In this document: positions 9,116-18,442 of the stretch, piece by piece
Layout of the letters: every line of letters starts with the position of its first letter
Numbering within the stretch: position 1 is the stretch's first letter
Notes under the pieces: generated by a model
Databases searched by the model: none
Told to the model about the DNA's origin: nothing
Seen by the model: only the letters and a program-made list of their open reading frames with translations
Made by a program: the position numbers and the translations under genes
NCBI GenBank assembly: GCA_023134705.1
Contig: JAGLUN010000004.1
Location: 1 to 46,078 of the forward strand
From: Candidatus Omnitrophota bacterium
GTDB taxonomy: Bacteria; Omnitrophota; Gorgyraeia; Duberdicusellales; 4484-171
DNA length: 46,078 nucleotides
Direction of reading: 5' to 3'

Positions 9116-9941
9116 CCTCCATATTCACTCGGCATATTCAGATGGTAGTTTGTCCATAGAAGACATTTTTAAACAATCCCGGGAAAAAGGCCTTAGATGT
9201 ATAGCCATTACCGACCATGACACTGTAGAGGGAGCTTTAGAAGCCGAAGGTTTAACTGAACTTTTTGGCGTTGAATTTATAAAAGGTATAGAGCTTAGTG
9301 CTGAATATGATAAAACTGACGTTCATATCCTGGGATATTTTGTTGACACTTATAACAAAAATTTATTGAATGAGTTAAAGGATATGAAACAATTCCGAAG
9401 AGAACGTCTTATAAGTATGGCTAAGAAAGTTAATTCGTTGGGAGGAAGAGTTGATATCGATGAACTGGTATGTCAAATAAACCAAAAAGTAGCTACCCGC
9501 CTCCATTTAGCCCTATATATGTTGGAGAAAAAGCAGGTAAATTCTGTCTGGGAAGCATTCAAAAAATATCTTTCTGCGGATAAGTCCGCTTATGTAAGGA
9601 AATCCAGCTTCTCTGTGCGAGAAGCTATAACCTTGATAAAACAAGCAGATGGTTTGGCAGTTTTGGCGCATCCTCATTTTTTGCCAAGCAACGGGTGGTT
9701 TAAAAAATTTGTTCACTGGGGGTTAGATGGTATGGAAGTAATTTATCCCGGATTCTCTCCCCGGGTTATTTCTTACTATACGAGATTAGCGGATAGTTTA
9801 GGCCTTTTTAAAAGCGGGGGCTCAGATTCTCACGGTACCCATAAACAATCTACCCCTATAGGAAAGATAACTATCCCTTATTCCTGGGTGGAAACGATGA
9901 AGGATGCCAAACGACCTTTACTTTATAAAGAAAACCTTTAG
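9102..9941 (+). CDS. PHP-domain phosphoesterase
   Basis: ADLHIHSAYSDGSLSIEDIF, AITDHDTVEGALEA, LAHPHFLP, GGSDSHGTHK. Confidence 0.88.
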   Translation: MEKADLHIHSAYSDGSLSIEDIFKQSREKGLRCIAITDHDTVEGALEAEGLTELFGVEFIKGIELSAEYDKTDVHILGYFVDTYNKNLLNELKDMKQFRRERLISMAKKVNSLGGRVDIDELVCQINQKVATRLHLALYMLEKKQVNSVWEAFKKYLSADKSAYVRKSSFSVREAITLIKQADGLAVLAHPHFLPSNGWFKKFVHWGLDGMEVIYPGFSPRVISYYTRLADSLGLFKSGGSDSHGTHKQSTPIGKITIPYSWVETMKDAKRPLLYKENL

Positions 9942-11004
9942 TTTAGCTAAAAAGGCTGAAGGATTTACTTCTCCTAACCCTATAGTAGGAGCAGTTATTA
10001 CCAGAAATGGTAAGATTGTTGGCCGCGGATATCATAAAAAATCCGGTTTACCTCACGCCGAAATCGAAGCAATAAAAAATATTAAAGGGACTCTTAAAGG
10101 AACGGAGCTATATGTTAATTTGGAACCCTGTTGCCATTGGGGTAAAACCGGGCCCTGTGTAGATAAGATAATAGAATCAGGGATTAAGAAAGTTGTTATT
10201 GCTTGTTATGATCCGAATCCCAGGGTAAGAGGGAGATCCGTAAAAAAAATGAAAAAGGCGGGGATAGCGGTAAAAACCGGTATTCTCAAAAACGAGGCAG
10301 AAATTTTGAACGAAGTATTTTTTAAGAACATGAAAAAGAAACTCCCTTTTATAACCGCGAAATCTGCCCAGAGTTTAGATGGGAAGATTGCCGCAGGCTC
10401 GGGTGATTCTAAATGGATTACCGGTGAGGCAGCAAGGTTGTTCTCGAAAAGCTTAAGAGATAAGTATGATGCCGTAGCTGTGGGAGTGAATACCGTAATT
10501 AAAGATGACCCTGTTCTCGAAGGGATAAAGAAGTCTCCGTATAAGGTGATTTTTGACGGCAGCTTGAGAATCCCTCTTAACTCAAAACTCGTAAAGGACG
10601 GAAAAAATAATTTGATAATTTTTTCTTTTTATAAGGCCAAAAGAAAGAAAAAGAAAATAGAGCTTTTAAAAACAAAAGGCAGAATTTATTTTTTGAAAGA
10701 AAACAAAGGCCTTTTTAATCTGAGACAGGTTTTAAAAATTCTTTTTGCGACGGGGATAATGTCTTTGTTCGTTGAAGGAGGTTCAGTTACTTTAGGAAGA
10801 TTTTTTGACTCCGGGTTGGTGGACAAAGTATATTTTTTCTTTGCTCCCAAGATAATCGGAGGGAGTCAGTCTCTGACTTCTGTATCCGGGACAGGAGTAT
10901 CAAAAATAAGCAAAGCTGTTGCAGTCAGGGATTTAGAGATTAAAAAGATCGGGGATGATTTTCTGGTAAAGGGTTACCCCTGTTATAAACGCGGAGGGAA
11001 GTGA
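9904..11004 (+). CDS. ribD: Bifunctional riboflavin deaminase/reductase
   Basis: FTSPNPIVGAVI, HAEIEAI, NLEPCCHWGKTGPCVDKII, C-terminal RibD reductase. Confidence 0.93.
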   Translation: MPNDLYFIKKTFSLAKKAEGFTSPNPIVGAVITRNGKIVGRGYHKKSGLPHAEIEAIKNIKGTLKGTELYVNLEPCCHWGKTGPCVDKIIESGIKKVVIACYDPNPRVRGRSVKKMKKAGIAVKTGILKNEAEILNEVFFKNMKKKLPFITAKSAQSLDGKIAAGSGDSKWITGEAARLFSKSLRDKYDAVAVGVNTVIKDDPVLEGIKKSPYKVIFDGSLRIPLNSKLVKDGKNNLIIFSFYKAKRKKKKIELLKTKGRIYFLKENKGLFNLRQVLKILFATGIMSLFVEGGSVTLGRFFDSGLVDKVYFFFAPKIIGGSQSLTSVSGTGVSKISKAVAVRDLEIKKIGDDFLVKGYPCYKRGGK

Positions 11005-11028
11005 AAGACGTCAGAGGGTAGGAAGTTT

Positions 11029-11192
11029 TGATGCTTGATGCTGGATCCTTGATGCTCGATAGAGAAAGGGAAGTGGACAGACTTCAGAAGAAACGAGGGA
11101 TAAGAGATGAAGGGGAGAATTGCACTGTAGATGCTTGATGCTCGATCCTAGATCCTCGATGCTCGATAGGCGATACGCAATACGCAATACTA
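11029..11192. repeat. Two 7-bp tracts (GATSCTN / GATACGC) separated by about 65 bp
   Basis: gatgctt gatgctg gatcctt gatgctc gatag; gatgctt gatgctc gatccta gatcctc gatgctc gataggc gatacgc aatacgc aatac. Confidence 0.92.
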
Positions 11193-11196
11193 AAAT

Positions 11197-11847
11197 ATGG
11201 ATGAATTCAATAAGTTAGTAGATATCGTAGAGATATTACGTTCTGAGAAGGGATGTGCATGGGATAGGGCCCAGAAAATAACTAATTTAAAAACTCATCT
11301 TTTGGAAGAAGTTTATGAGTTAATAGATGCTATTGAGGGGAAAAACACGGGAAAAATCAAGGAGGAGTTGGGGGATTTGTTTCTTCTTTTAGTGTTCATT
11401 ACCCGGATTTTTAGCGAAAAAAGTAAATTCAGGATAAAAGATGTTCTCGAAATAATCAATAATAAGTTAGTTTCACGTCACCCCCATGTTTTTTCTTCCA
11501 AAAAACTGAAAAACAAAAAAGATATTTTGAAGCATTGGATAAAATCCAAAGCGAAAGTAAAGAAAAGAAAAACTGTTTATGAACGGCTTCCTAAAAGTAG
11601 CCCTTCTTTATTTTTAGCGTATATGTTGTTTAGGGAGAAGATTTATTTAGGAGAGAAAATTACGATTAAGGATTTGAAAAAAGGAATAAAAGAAAGTCTA
11701 GGTAAACTTGATTTATCTGCCCGTTATAGAGAAACAGTTCTTGAAATTATTTTAAAACTTTCGGAGTTTTCCGCCCGGTCGAAGCTAAATTTGGAATTAA
11801 GCTTAAGAAGGAAAATTTTCAGGGAAGCCAGGAAGATAGAATATTAA
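11197..11847 (+). CDS. mazG: MazG-family nucleotide pyrophosphohydrolase
   Basis: LRSEKGCAWDRAQKITNLKTHLLEEVYELIDAI, EELGDLFLLLVF. Confidence 0.88.
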   Translation: MDEFNKLVDIVEILRSEKGCAWDRAQKITNLKTHLLEEVYELIDAIEGKNTGKIKEELGDLFLLLVFITRIFSEKSKFRIKDVLEIINNKLVSRHPHVFSSKKLKNKKDILKHWIKSKAKVKKRKTVYERLPKSSPSLFLAYMLFREKIYLGEKITIKDLKKGIKESLGKLDLSARYRETVLEIILKLSEFSARSKLNLELSLRRKIFREARKIEY

Positions 11848-12153
11848 AATAAAGGAATTATTCTGGGTGAGAAGAGTAAAAAAAAGTTTAAAAACTTAAA
11901 AGCTCAAAAATAACTTGACAGATAGAATAAAGAAGTTTTTAATAAAATAATGGTTATTTTGTCTGAAAGATAGCCTGAGAAGGAGCGAAAAAAAAGGATA
12001 ATGATCAAAAAAATAATTTTTACCCGCCTTTACAGAGGACTATGGTTAGGTTATAACCGCATTCTGTGCCAAGTTCACTGCAAGGCCTGATCAAATCTGA
12101 AATAGTTTATTTTCATTAGGAACCGGGGTTTATAGAAAGAAGCGGGAATATTT

Positions 12154-14004
12154 ATGTCAAGGGTTAGAATAGGATTAATAATAAAGTTTATTATATCCGT
12201 CTCTGGAGTGATGATGTTGATTTTAATTTCTTTAGGCGGGTTATTCATTAGAAATCAGGAATTGCAGGTTAAGAGAGTCGTAGAGAATAAAGGCAAATTT
12301 TTGGTTAGAAGTCTGGCTTACAACAGCGAATATGCGATATTAACCGTGAATAAAAAGCTTCTTTCTAAGTTTGTAAAAGGAGTGATAAAAGAGCCGGAAG
12401 TTGTTTATTGTTTAGTTCAGGATATGGAAGGAGAAGTACTTGCTTTTGCCGGGGAAGATAAGGCAGAGAAGATATTTGAAAGGATGGGGAGGAATATTAT
12501 AGGAGAATTGAGCGGGGAAAAGCCATGCTTGCGATATTGTTCTTCTGAAGAAAACGATTCTGTTTGTGATATTAGTAGTCTTATTATAACTCAACGTATA
12601 GACCGGAGAAGAGAAGCGATAGGGTTAATGGGGGATAGTGCCCAGATAAACAGGGATTCGCGAGAGCAGAACTTAGCAATTAAGAATTTAAGCCGGGGGG
12701 AGATAGTTTTTACCCCGTTAGAGAAAGCCGCCGATTTTAATCGGTGGTCATTACCGATTGAAGGTGACAGTGGTATTCCGCCAGAGGCGGATTCGCCTTT
12801 GGCGGAAAAGCCACCGTCACCGCAGACCGTTAGAGAACAAAGTTCTCTAACGGGGTTTACTGAAGAGGAAAGAACCCCAAAGGTAAGGAAAGTAAGGATG
12901 GTAAAAGAAAGTATAGGTGTTGCCCGGGTGGGGGTATCTTTATCCCATATGAATAGACAAATAAATAGGGTCAAAAAAATGGCTATTTTAATAATTTTTC
13001 TAGTTGCTATAATAACTCTACTGCTGTTTGTTTTTCTCGTCAGGCTGATTGTTAATCCGGTTCGACAGTTGTTATTAGGAACCAAAAGGATTGCTGGAGG
13101 AGATTTAAAATACAGGGTAAACGTAAAATCTAATGATGAAATTGGTGATTTAGCTGATTCTTTTAACCAGATGGCCTCGGAATTGGAAAAGTCTAGGGTT
13201 AAGATAGAAGTTTACAGTAGGATCTTAGAGCAAGAGGTAGAGCAAAGAACTGCGCAATTAAAGGAAGCGCAGGTTCAGATAATACAATCCGCTAAAATGG
13301 CGGCTGTCGGACAATTAGGCGCGGGAGTAGCTCACGAATTGAATAATCCGCTTGGCGGTATACTGGGATATTCTCAGTTTATGCTGGAGAAATTTCGTAA
13401 GCCCGGGTTTACCGCGAATGATTTTAAGAATTGTAAGGAATATCTGGAGCTTATTGAGAAAGAAACAATTCGTTGTAAAAAGATAGTAGAAACTCTGCTT
13501 AAATTTTCCAGGAAGTCCCTTTTTGACAAGTTTGATAGTCTGGATATAAACAAGTTATTGGGAGAAACTCTTGCAATTCTCGATCATCAACTTAAACTTG
13601 AAAATATAAAGGTATCGGTTAATTTTAAGTCTGATTTGGCTAATGTAAAAGGCATAGCTAATCCGCTTCAACAGGTATTTACAAATTTGATATTGAATGC
13701 TCAACAGGCTATGCCTAAAGGGGGAGAATTGAAAATAACAGCTGAGAACATAATAGACGAGAAAACTAAACTTGCGGATAAGGTAAAAATAGAATTCACT
13801 GATACTGGATATGGAATCCCCAGAGAGAATCTTTCCCGTCTATTCGACCCCTTTTTTACTACCAAGGAAGTTGAGAAAAGCGTTGGTTTAGGGTTATCGG
13901 TTAGTTATCAGATTGTCCAGGATCATAATGGAACTATTGAGGCCAGGAGTCAGGAAGGTAAAGGAAGCACATTCATCCTGATTTTACCGGTAGCGCATAG
14001 GTGA
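12154..14004 (+). CDS. Membrane sensor histidine kinase (HAMP-HisKA-HATPase)
   Basis: GVAHELNNPLGGILGYSQ, HAMP region after the second TM, GYGIPRENLSRLFDPFFTTK, GLGLSVSYQIV. Confidence 0.93.
   Translation: MSRVRIGLIIKFIISVSGVMMLILISLGGLFIRNQELQVKRVVENKGKFLVRSLAYNSEYAILTVNKKLLSKFVKGVIKEPEVVYCLVQDMEGEVLAFAGEDKAEKIFERMGRNIIGELSGEKPCLRYCSSEENDSVCDISSLIITQRIDRRREAIGLMGDSAQINRDSREQNLAIKNLSRGEIVFTPLEKAADFNRWSLPIEGDSGIPPEADSPLAEKPPSPQTVREQSSLTGFTEEERTPKVRKVRMVKESIGVARVGVSLSHMNRQINRVKKMAILIIFLVAIITLLLFVFLVRLIVNPVRQLLLGTKRIAGGDLKYRVNVKSNDEIGDLADSFNQMASELEKSRVKIEVYSRILEQEVEQRTAQLKEAQVQIIQSAKMAAVGQLGAGVAHELNNPLGGILGYSQFMLEKFRKPGFTANDFKNCKEYLELIEKETIRCKKIVETLLKFSRKSLFDKFDSLDINKLLGETLAILDHQLKLENIKVSVNFKSDLANVKGIANPLQQVFTNLILNAQQAMPKGGELKITAENIIDEKTKLADKVKIEFTDTGYGIPRENLSRLFDPFFTTKEVEKSVGLGLSVSYQIVQDHNGTIEARSQEGKGSTFILILPVAHR
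12711..12858. repeat. 148-bp structured element inside the histidine kinase CDS
   Basis: Alignable end to end with 20851-20998, same length; termini ACCCCGTTAGAGAA / TTCTCTAACGGGGT. Confidence 0.9.
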
Positions 14005-14091
14005 TGTTTCCATCGTTATAAATAACTTTGCGGTAAAATTGAGTTGATTTTGTTTTCCATCTGTGGCAGACTATAAAAAAGGGAGTGGAGA

Positions 14092-15618
14092 ATGACCGAA
14101 GGTAATATTTTAGTTATTGATGACGAATTAGTAATGTGTAAACTTCTCAAGGAGTTGCTGGAAGACCGGAATTATTTGGTTGAGTACAGCCAATTAGGCA
14201 AAGAAGGCATAGAGAAATTTAAACAAGGCAATTTCCATGTGGTGATGACCGATTTGAAGATGCCGGATATCAACGGGATTGAAGTATTAAAGGAGATTAA
14301 GAAATTTGATGAGGATAGCGTGATTGTTGTTCTTACCGCTTATCCGTCTTTTGAAACTGTCCAATTAACATTAAGGCTGGGAGCATATGACTATATTACT
14401 AAACCATTTAATATCGAAGATATATCTTTTATCATAAAAAGGGCGGTTAGTTTTCGGAATTTGATTCTGACTAATAAAGAACTGATGATGAATTTAGAAA
14501 CTCAAAATTTGAAATTGGAGGAAATCGTCGAAAAGCGAACAAAAGTATTATCTCTCCTTTATAAAATAGGACAGGATATCTCCTCGAGCTTAAAGTTAGA
14601 AGAGGTTTTAGAGACTATTGTAGATAAAATTTGTGCTATTTTAGATTTGGAGATATGTTCCATCCTTTTAATTGAGGAAGAGAATAATAAGTTATTAATC
14701 AAAGCTGCCCGGGGATTAGACGAAGAAATTTGTGCCGAGACAGAAATTTCTCTGGGCGAGTCAATTCCCGGATGGGTTGTCCAACATTCCGAGGCAGTAT
14801 TAGTAGAGGACATCGAAAGCGATCCCAGATTCGCCCGAAAAAATAAAGCGAAATATTATACGCGCTCGTTTATCAGCGTTCCGCTGATATTTAAGCAAAA
14901 AGTTATTGGGGTAATTAACGTTAACAATAAGAAGTCAAAAGGAGCGTTCACTAGAGATGATTTCGATTTTATAAAAGGAATAGCTAACCAAGCAGCTATT
15001 GCCGTTGAAAACGCGCGATTATATAGCTCTTTGGAAGAAACATATATAGGCGCGGTTAAAGCTTTAACTTTGGCGATCGATGCTAAAGATCGTTATACTA
15101 AGACCCACTCAGAACATGTAACTGAATACGCGGTAGCTATTGGCAAAGAAATGGGTTTTACTAAAGATGAGATTGAAGAGCTTGAACAAGCTTGTCAATT
15201 ACATGATTTAGGCAAGATAGGTGTCCATGATTATATTTTGACTAAACCGGGTAGTTTGACTCTTGAGGAGTGGGAGGAGATAAAGCTGCATTCTTTGAAA
15301 AGTGCTGAGATACTAAGGTCTCTATCCTTTTTAAGCGGTGTTATTGAATTAGTTGAACAGCATCATGAAAGGTATGACGGCAAGGGTTATCCTTATGGGA
15401 TTAAAGGTGAAGATATAAAGTTAGGCGCGCGAATAATATCAGTAGCGGATAGCTTTGATGCTATGATTACCGATAGACCATACAGGAAAGCATTCTCTAA
15501 AGATAAGGCTATTGAAGAAATAAAAACAGGTTCCGGTACTCAGTTTGACTCGAAAGTAGTTGAAGCATTTTTAAAAGTTCTGGAAGAACACGCGGAAATA
15601 ATTAAAAATCAAGAGTGA
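14092..15618 (+). CDS. Response regulator REC-GAF-HD-GYP, putative c-di-GMP phosphodiesterase
   Basis: REC at N-terminus, HDLGKIG, HHERYDGKGYP. Confidence 0.9.
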   Translation: MTEGNILVIDDELVMCKLLKELLEDRNYLVEYSQLGKEGIEKFKQGNFHVVMTDLKMPDINGIEVLKEIKKFDEDSVIVVLTAYPSFETVQLTLRLGAYDYITKPFNIEDISFIIKRAVSFRNLILTNKELMMNLETQNLKLEEIVEKRTKVLSLLYKIGQDISSSLKLEEVLETIVDKICAILDLEICSILLIEEENNKLLIKAARGLDEEICAETEISLGESIPGWVVQHSEAVLVEDIESDPRFARKNKAKYYTRSFISVPLIFKQKVIGVINVNNKKSKGAFTRDDFDFIKGIANQAAIAVENARLYSSLEETYIGAVKALTLAIDAKDRYTKTHSEHVTEYAVAIGKEMGFTKDEIEELEQACQLHDLGKIGVHDYILTKPGSLTLEEWEEIKLHSLKSAEILRSLSFLSGVIELVEQHHERYDGKGYPYGIKGEDIKLGARIISVADSFDAMITDRPYRKAFSKDKAIEEIKTGSGTQFDSKVVEAFLKVLEEHAEIIKNQE

Positions 15619-15688
15619 AAAGATTAACCCAAACCAGGCGTTTTTTCTTCGAAAGAACGTAAGTTTCATTGAAGGAGGTGAAAAAGAA

Positions 15689-15997
15689 ATGGAGATGAAA
15701 GAGTTAAAGAAGAAAATGGATGCTTTGTGGAAAATCGTGAAAAAAGATTTGGATAAAGGTTTAAAAGATACGACTACTTTCGCTAAGAAAGGGGAGGGGT
15801 ATCTTAAAGACGTATCCGAGAAAGGTAAAGAAAAAGTAGAGGCATTGGCTTTTAGCTTAAAGAGAGAAAAATTGTATTATGAATTAGGTAAAGTTTTGTC
15901 TGCCTTGCCTAAAAGTAAATGGGCAAGAAGTAAAAAAATAGGGGATATAACTTTAAAGATAAAAGATTTAACCCGCCAGATAAAAAAGAGAAGCTAA
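15689..15997 (+). CDS. Small lysine-rich coiled-coil-like protein, unknown function
   Basis: 102 aa with a strong SD (gaaggaggtg) upstream. Confidence 0.65.
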   Translation: MEMKELKKKMDALWKIVKKDLDKGLKDTTTFAKKGEGYLKDVSEKGKEKVEALAFSLKREKLYYELGKVLSALPKSKWARSKKIGDITLKIKDLTRQIKKRS

Positions 15998-16269
15998 CAT
16001 GATTTCTTGCGGCATAGGAAACTATAAAAGGAAGTAGAACACGATACTTTTTCCTCTACTGTCAATTTCTGCCTGACGGCAGGAAAAATAATATTAAAAA
16101 TAAGGAAATCACAAGGGGAAACTTGATATATTCAAGATAAAACTTGTTCCCTTATGGAAATGACTGTTGACCGGAAAAATGCAGCAGCATTTTCCCGGTA
16201 AAGCGGGTTACATATAATCCGTTTTCCCAACTGTATTTTTTAGGTTAACTTAACTTCGCAAATTTTTTC

Positions 16270-16316
16270 TTGCATTTTTTCCTGCCTTGTTTATAATAAT
16301 GTTCAATAGATGAACA
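16270..16316 (+). promoter_or_regulatory. Promoter with operator (P1)
   Basis: TTGCAT-16 nt-TATAAT (16292-16297), then after 2 nt TGTTCAAtagATGAACA (16300-16316). Confidence 0.7.
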
Positions 16317-16328
16317 CGTCTTATTTTT

Positions 16329-16458
16329 AACCGGGAAAATGCCTTTGCAGAGGCATTCCGAAGGATCCACCTCCGGTGGAAAAGCGCTAAACAATCGGGA
16401 AGATAAAGAATTAGAACAAAAGGTAGTTATACAAAAAATACGCGGCATTTCCCCGGTT
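16329..16458. repeat. Long inverted repeat enclosing smaller hairpins
   Basis: AACCGGGAAAATGCC (16329-16343) pairs with GGCATTTCCCCGGTT (16444-16458), one mismatch; a related compact hairpin lies at 16170-16199. Confidence 0.75.
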
Positions 16459-16488
16459 ACCCCGAGCTTTTACCCAAGCGGGGACAGG

Positions 16489-16623
16489 CCAAATTTTAAA
16501 AGGAAAATTTGGGATCGGCCCGTGCGAGGCCTACCTGTTAGGGTAGTGTGAAACCTCCCCGATAGGGGAGTGCGAAGCCTACCCGTCAGGGTATTCGGGC
16601 AAATAATGCCTACTGCATTATTT
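16489..16623. repeat. Hairpin-chain element with three 24-bp hairpin units
   Basis: CCAAATTTT/AAAATTTGG; CTACCT-GTTA-GGGTAG; CTCCCC-GATA-GGGGAG; CTACCC-GTCA-GGGTAT; AAATAATGC-CTACT-GCATTATTT. Confidence 0.9.
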
Positions 16624-16698
16624 ATACGAACGTGCTGTTAAATATGAGTAAGAAGAAGTGAAGAAAAACATTATTTATTTAAGAGGAGGTGCGGATAA

Positions 16699-17565
16699 AT
16701 GAAAGGAATAATTCTCGCTGGCGGAAAAGCCACACGGTTATACCCGATTACAAAGGGAGTATGTAAACAAATGCTTCCGGTATATGATAAGCCTCTTATT
16801 TATTATCCCTTATCTATATTAATGCTTGCCGGCATAAAAGATATCCTGGTAATTTCTACTCCTAAAGATACCCCCAGGTTTAAGGACCTGCTGGGAGACG
16901 GTAAAAATTTGGGAATAAATATCTCCTATGCTGTTCAGGATGAACCTAAAGGAATTGCCGAGGCTTTCATAATCGGAGAGAATTTCATTGGGAAGGATAA
17001 AGTATGTTTAATCTTAGGAGATAATATATTTTATGGCCATAGTTTGGTTGAAATTCTGAAAGAAGCGGCTTACTTGCGGGAAGGAGCAGTCGTTTTTGGC
17101 AGTTTTGTCAGAGATCCCCGGAGATATGGAGTTATTGAGTTTGATAAAGACAATAATGTGGTTACAATCGAAGAAAAACCCGAGGAAGCAAAATCCAACT
17201 GGGTGGTTACCGGACTTTATTTTTATGATAATGCGGTGCTGAATATAGCAAAAAATTTAAAGCCTTCCCAGAGGGGAGAGCTGGAAATAACCGATATTAA
17301 CAATGAATACATAAAAAGAAATAAGTTAAAAGTAAAATTGTTGGGGCGGGGTTATGCCTGGCTTGATACCGGAACACATGATTCTTTAATCGATGCTTCA
17401 ATGTTTATAAAGACAATAGAAGACAGGCAGGGGTTGAAAATCGGCTGTGTCGAAGAGGTTGCTTTTAGAATGGGTTACATCGATAAAAAGCAGTTAGAAA
17501 ATTTATCCGGGGAAATAAACACCGGCTACGGGCGGTATTTAAAGGAGATATGCGAGTATGAATAA
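16699..17565 (+). CDS. rmlA: Glucose-1-phosphate thymidylyltransferase
   Basis: [39 protein letters not shown]. Confidence 0.95.
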   Translation: MKGIILAGGKATRLYPITKGVCKQMLPVYDKPLIYYPLSILMLAGIKDILVISTPKDTPRFKDLLGDGKNLGINISYAVQDEPKGIAEAFIIGENFIGKDKVCLILGDNIFYGHSLVEILKEAAYLREGAVVFGSFVRDPRRYGVIEFDKDNNVVTIEEKPEEAKSNWVVTGLYFYDNAVLNIAKNLKPSQRGELEITDINNEYIKRNKLKVKLLGRGYAWLDTGTHDSLIDASMFIKTIEDRQGLKIGCVEEVAFRMGYIDKKQLENLSGEINTGYGRYLKEICEYE

Positions 17566-18394
17566 TAGAATCCTTATTCTGGGTAAAGGTTTCATCGGCT
17601 CAAGGCTAAAGGCCGTTTTTAATTGCAATCTCTCGGGGAAAAAGATTAATTCTTTTAAAGACGCGGAAAAGGAAATTAAAAAATACAATCCCAAAGTTTT
17701 GATTAACTGTATAGGCCATACCGGTAAAAACAATGTGGATGGCTGCGAAATCGATAAAGATAAAACTCTTTTTTCCAACAGCTTCCTCCCGGTTATATTG
17801 GCTGAGGCGGCTTTAAGGCGTAGAATTAAACTTATTCATATCAGCAGCGGCTGTATATATCACTTTAATTATTTTAAAGATAAACCCATAAAAGAGGAAA
17901 AGACTCCGGATTTTTTTGATTTATTCTACAGCCGCAGTAAAATGTATCCTGAAAAAGCTTTAGAGCTTTTAGCCGGTAAATTCGACATTTTAATCCTAAG
18001 AATCAGGATCCCTCTGGATAACCGGCCGCATCCTAAAAATATCCTTAATAAATTGATTTCCTACAAAAAAATTATCGATATTCCCAATTCTCTTACTTAT
18101 ATCCCCGACTTTATAAAAGCTTTAAAACATTTAATGAAAATTAATGCTAAAGGTGTTTATAACGTAGTAAATAAAGGGGGATTAAGATACCCTGAGCTTT
18201 TAGATGTTTACAAAAAATATGTTCCTGGTTTCAAATATAGAGTTATAGATTGCCGGGAACTTAATATGATAAGGACGAATCTGGTTCTATCCACCCGTAA
18301 ACTGGAAAAAACCGGATTCAAACCGCGGAAGATACAGGATATATTGGAAGAGTGTGTAGCTGAATATGTAACTCAAAAAATATCAGTATCGTAA
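17558..18394 (+). CDS. RmlD-like sugar-nucleotide reductase/epimerase
   Basis: [17 protein letters not shown], YxxxK-like [10 protein letters not shown]. Confidence 0.75.
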   Translation: MNNRILILGKGFIGSRLKAVFNCNLSGKKINSFKDAEKEIKKYNPKVLINCIGHTGKNNVDGCEIDKDKTLFSNSFLPVILAEAALRRRIKLIHISSGCIYHFNYFKDKPIKEEKTPDFFDLFYSRSKMYPEKALELLAGKFDILILRIRIPLDNRPHPKNILNKLISYKKIIDIPNSLTYIPDFIKALKHLMKINAKGVYNVVNKGGLRYPELLDVYKKYVPGFKYRVIDCRELNMIRTNLVLSTRKLEKTGFKPRKIQDILEECVAEYVTQKISVS

Positions 18395-18401
18395 ATTATA
18401 C

Positions 18402-18430
18402 TTGACAATTCTGTATAAATAGTTTAAATT
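18402..18430 (+). promoter_or_regulatory. Candidate promoter of the ATPase gene at 18443, very short leader
   Basis: TTGACA (18402-18407)-17 nt-TAAATT (18425-18430); 15-bp direct repeat TAAATTATACTTRAC at 18392 and 18425. Confidence 0.55.
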
Positions 18431-18442
18431 ATACTTAACGAT

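Noticed and set aside
485-11192. Heptamer tracts as CRISPR arrays
   Set aside because: Units are 7 bp and contiguous, with no 20-40 bp repeats and spacers and no cas genes.
11848-12153. c-di-GMP riboswitch upstream of the sensor kinase
   Set aside because: Some pairing around GGTTAGGTTATAACC but no GEMM consensus blocks that I can identify.
12591-13085. 164-aa minus-strand ORF
   Set aside because: Antisense to the histidine kinase and spans the repeat insertion; no recognisable motif.
16339-16551. 70-aa ORF before rmlA
   Set aside because: Lies across hairpin repeats; composition and structure indicate non-coding sequence.
16489-16623. 24-bp units as a CRISPR array
   Set aside because: Each unit is a hairpin with varying stem and no spacers; cas genes absent.
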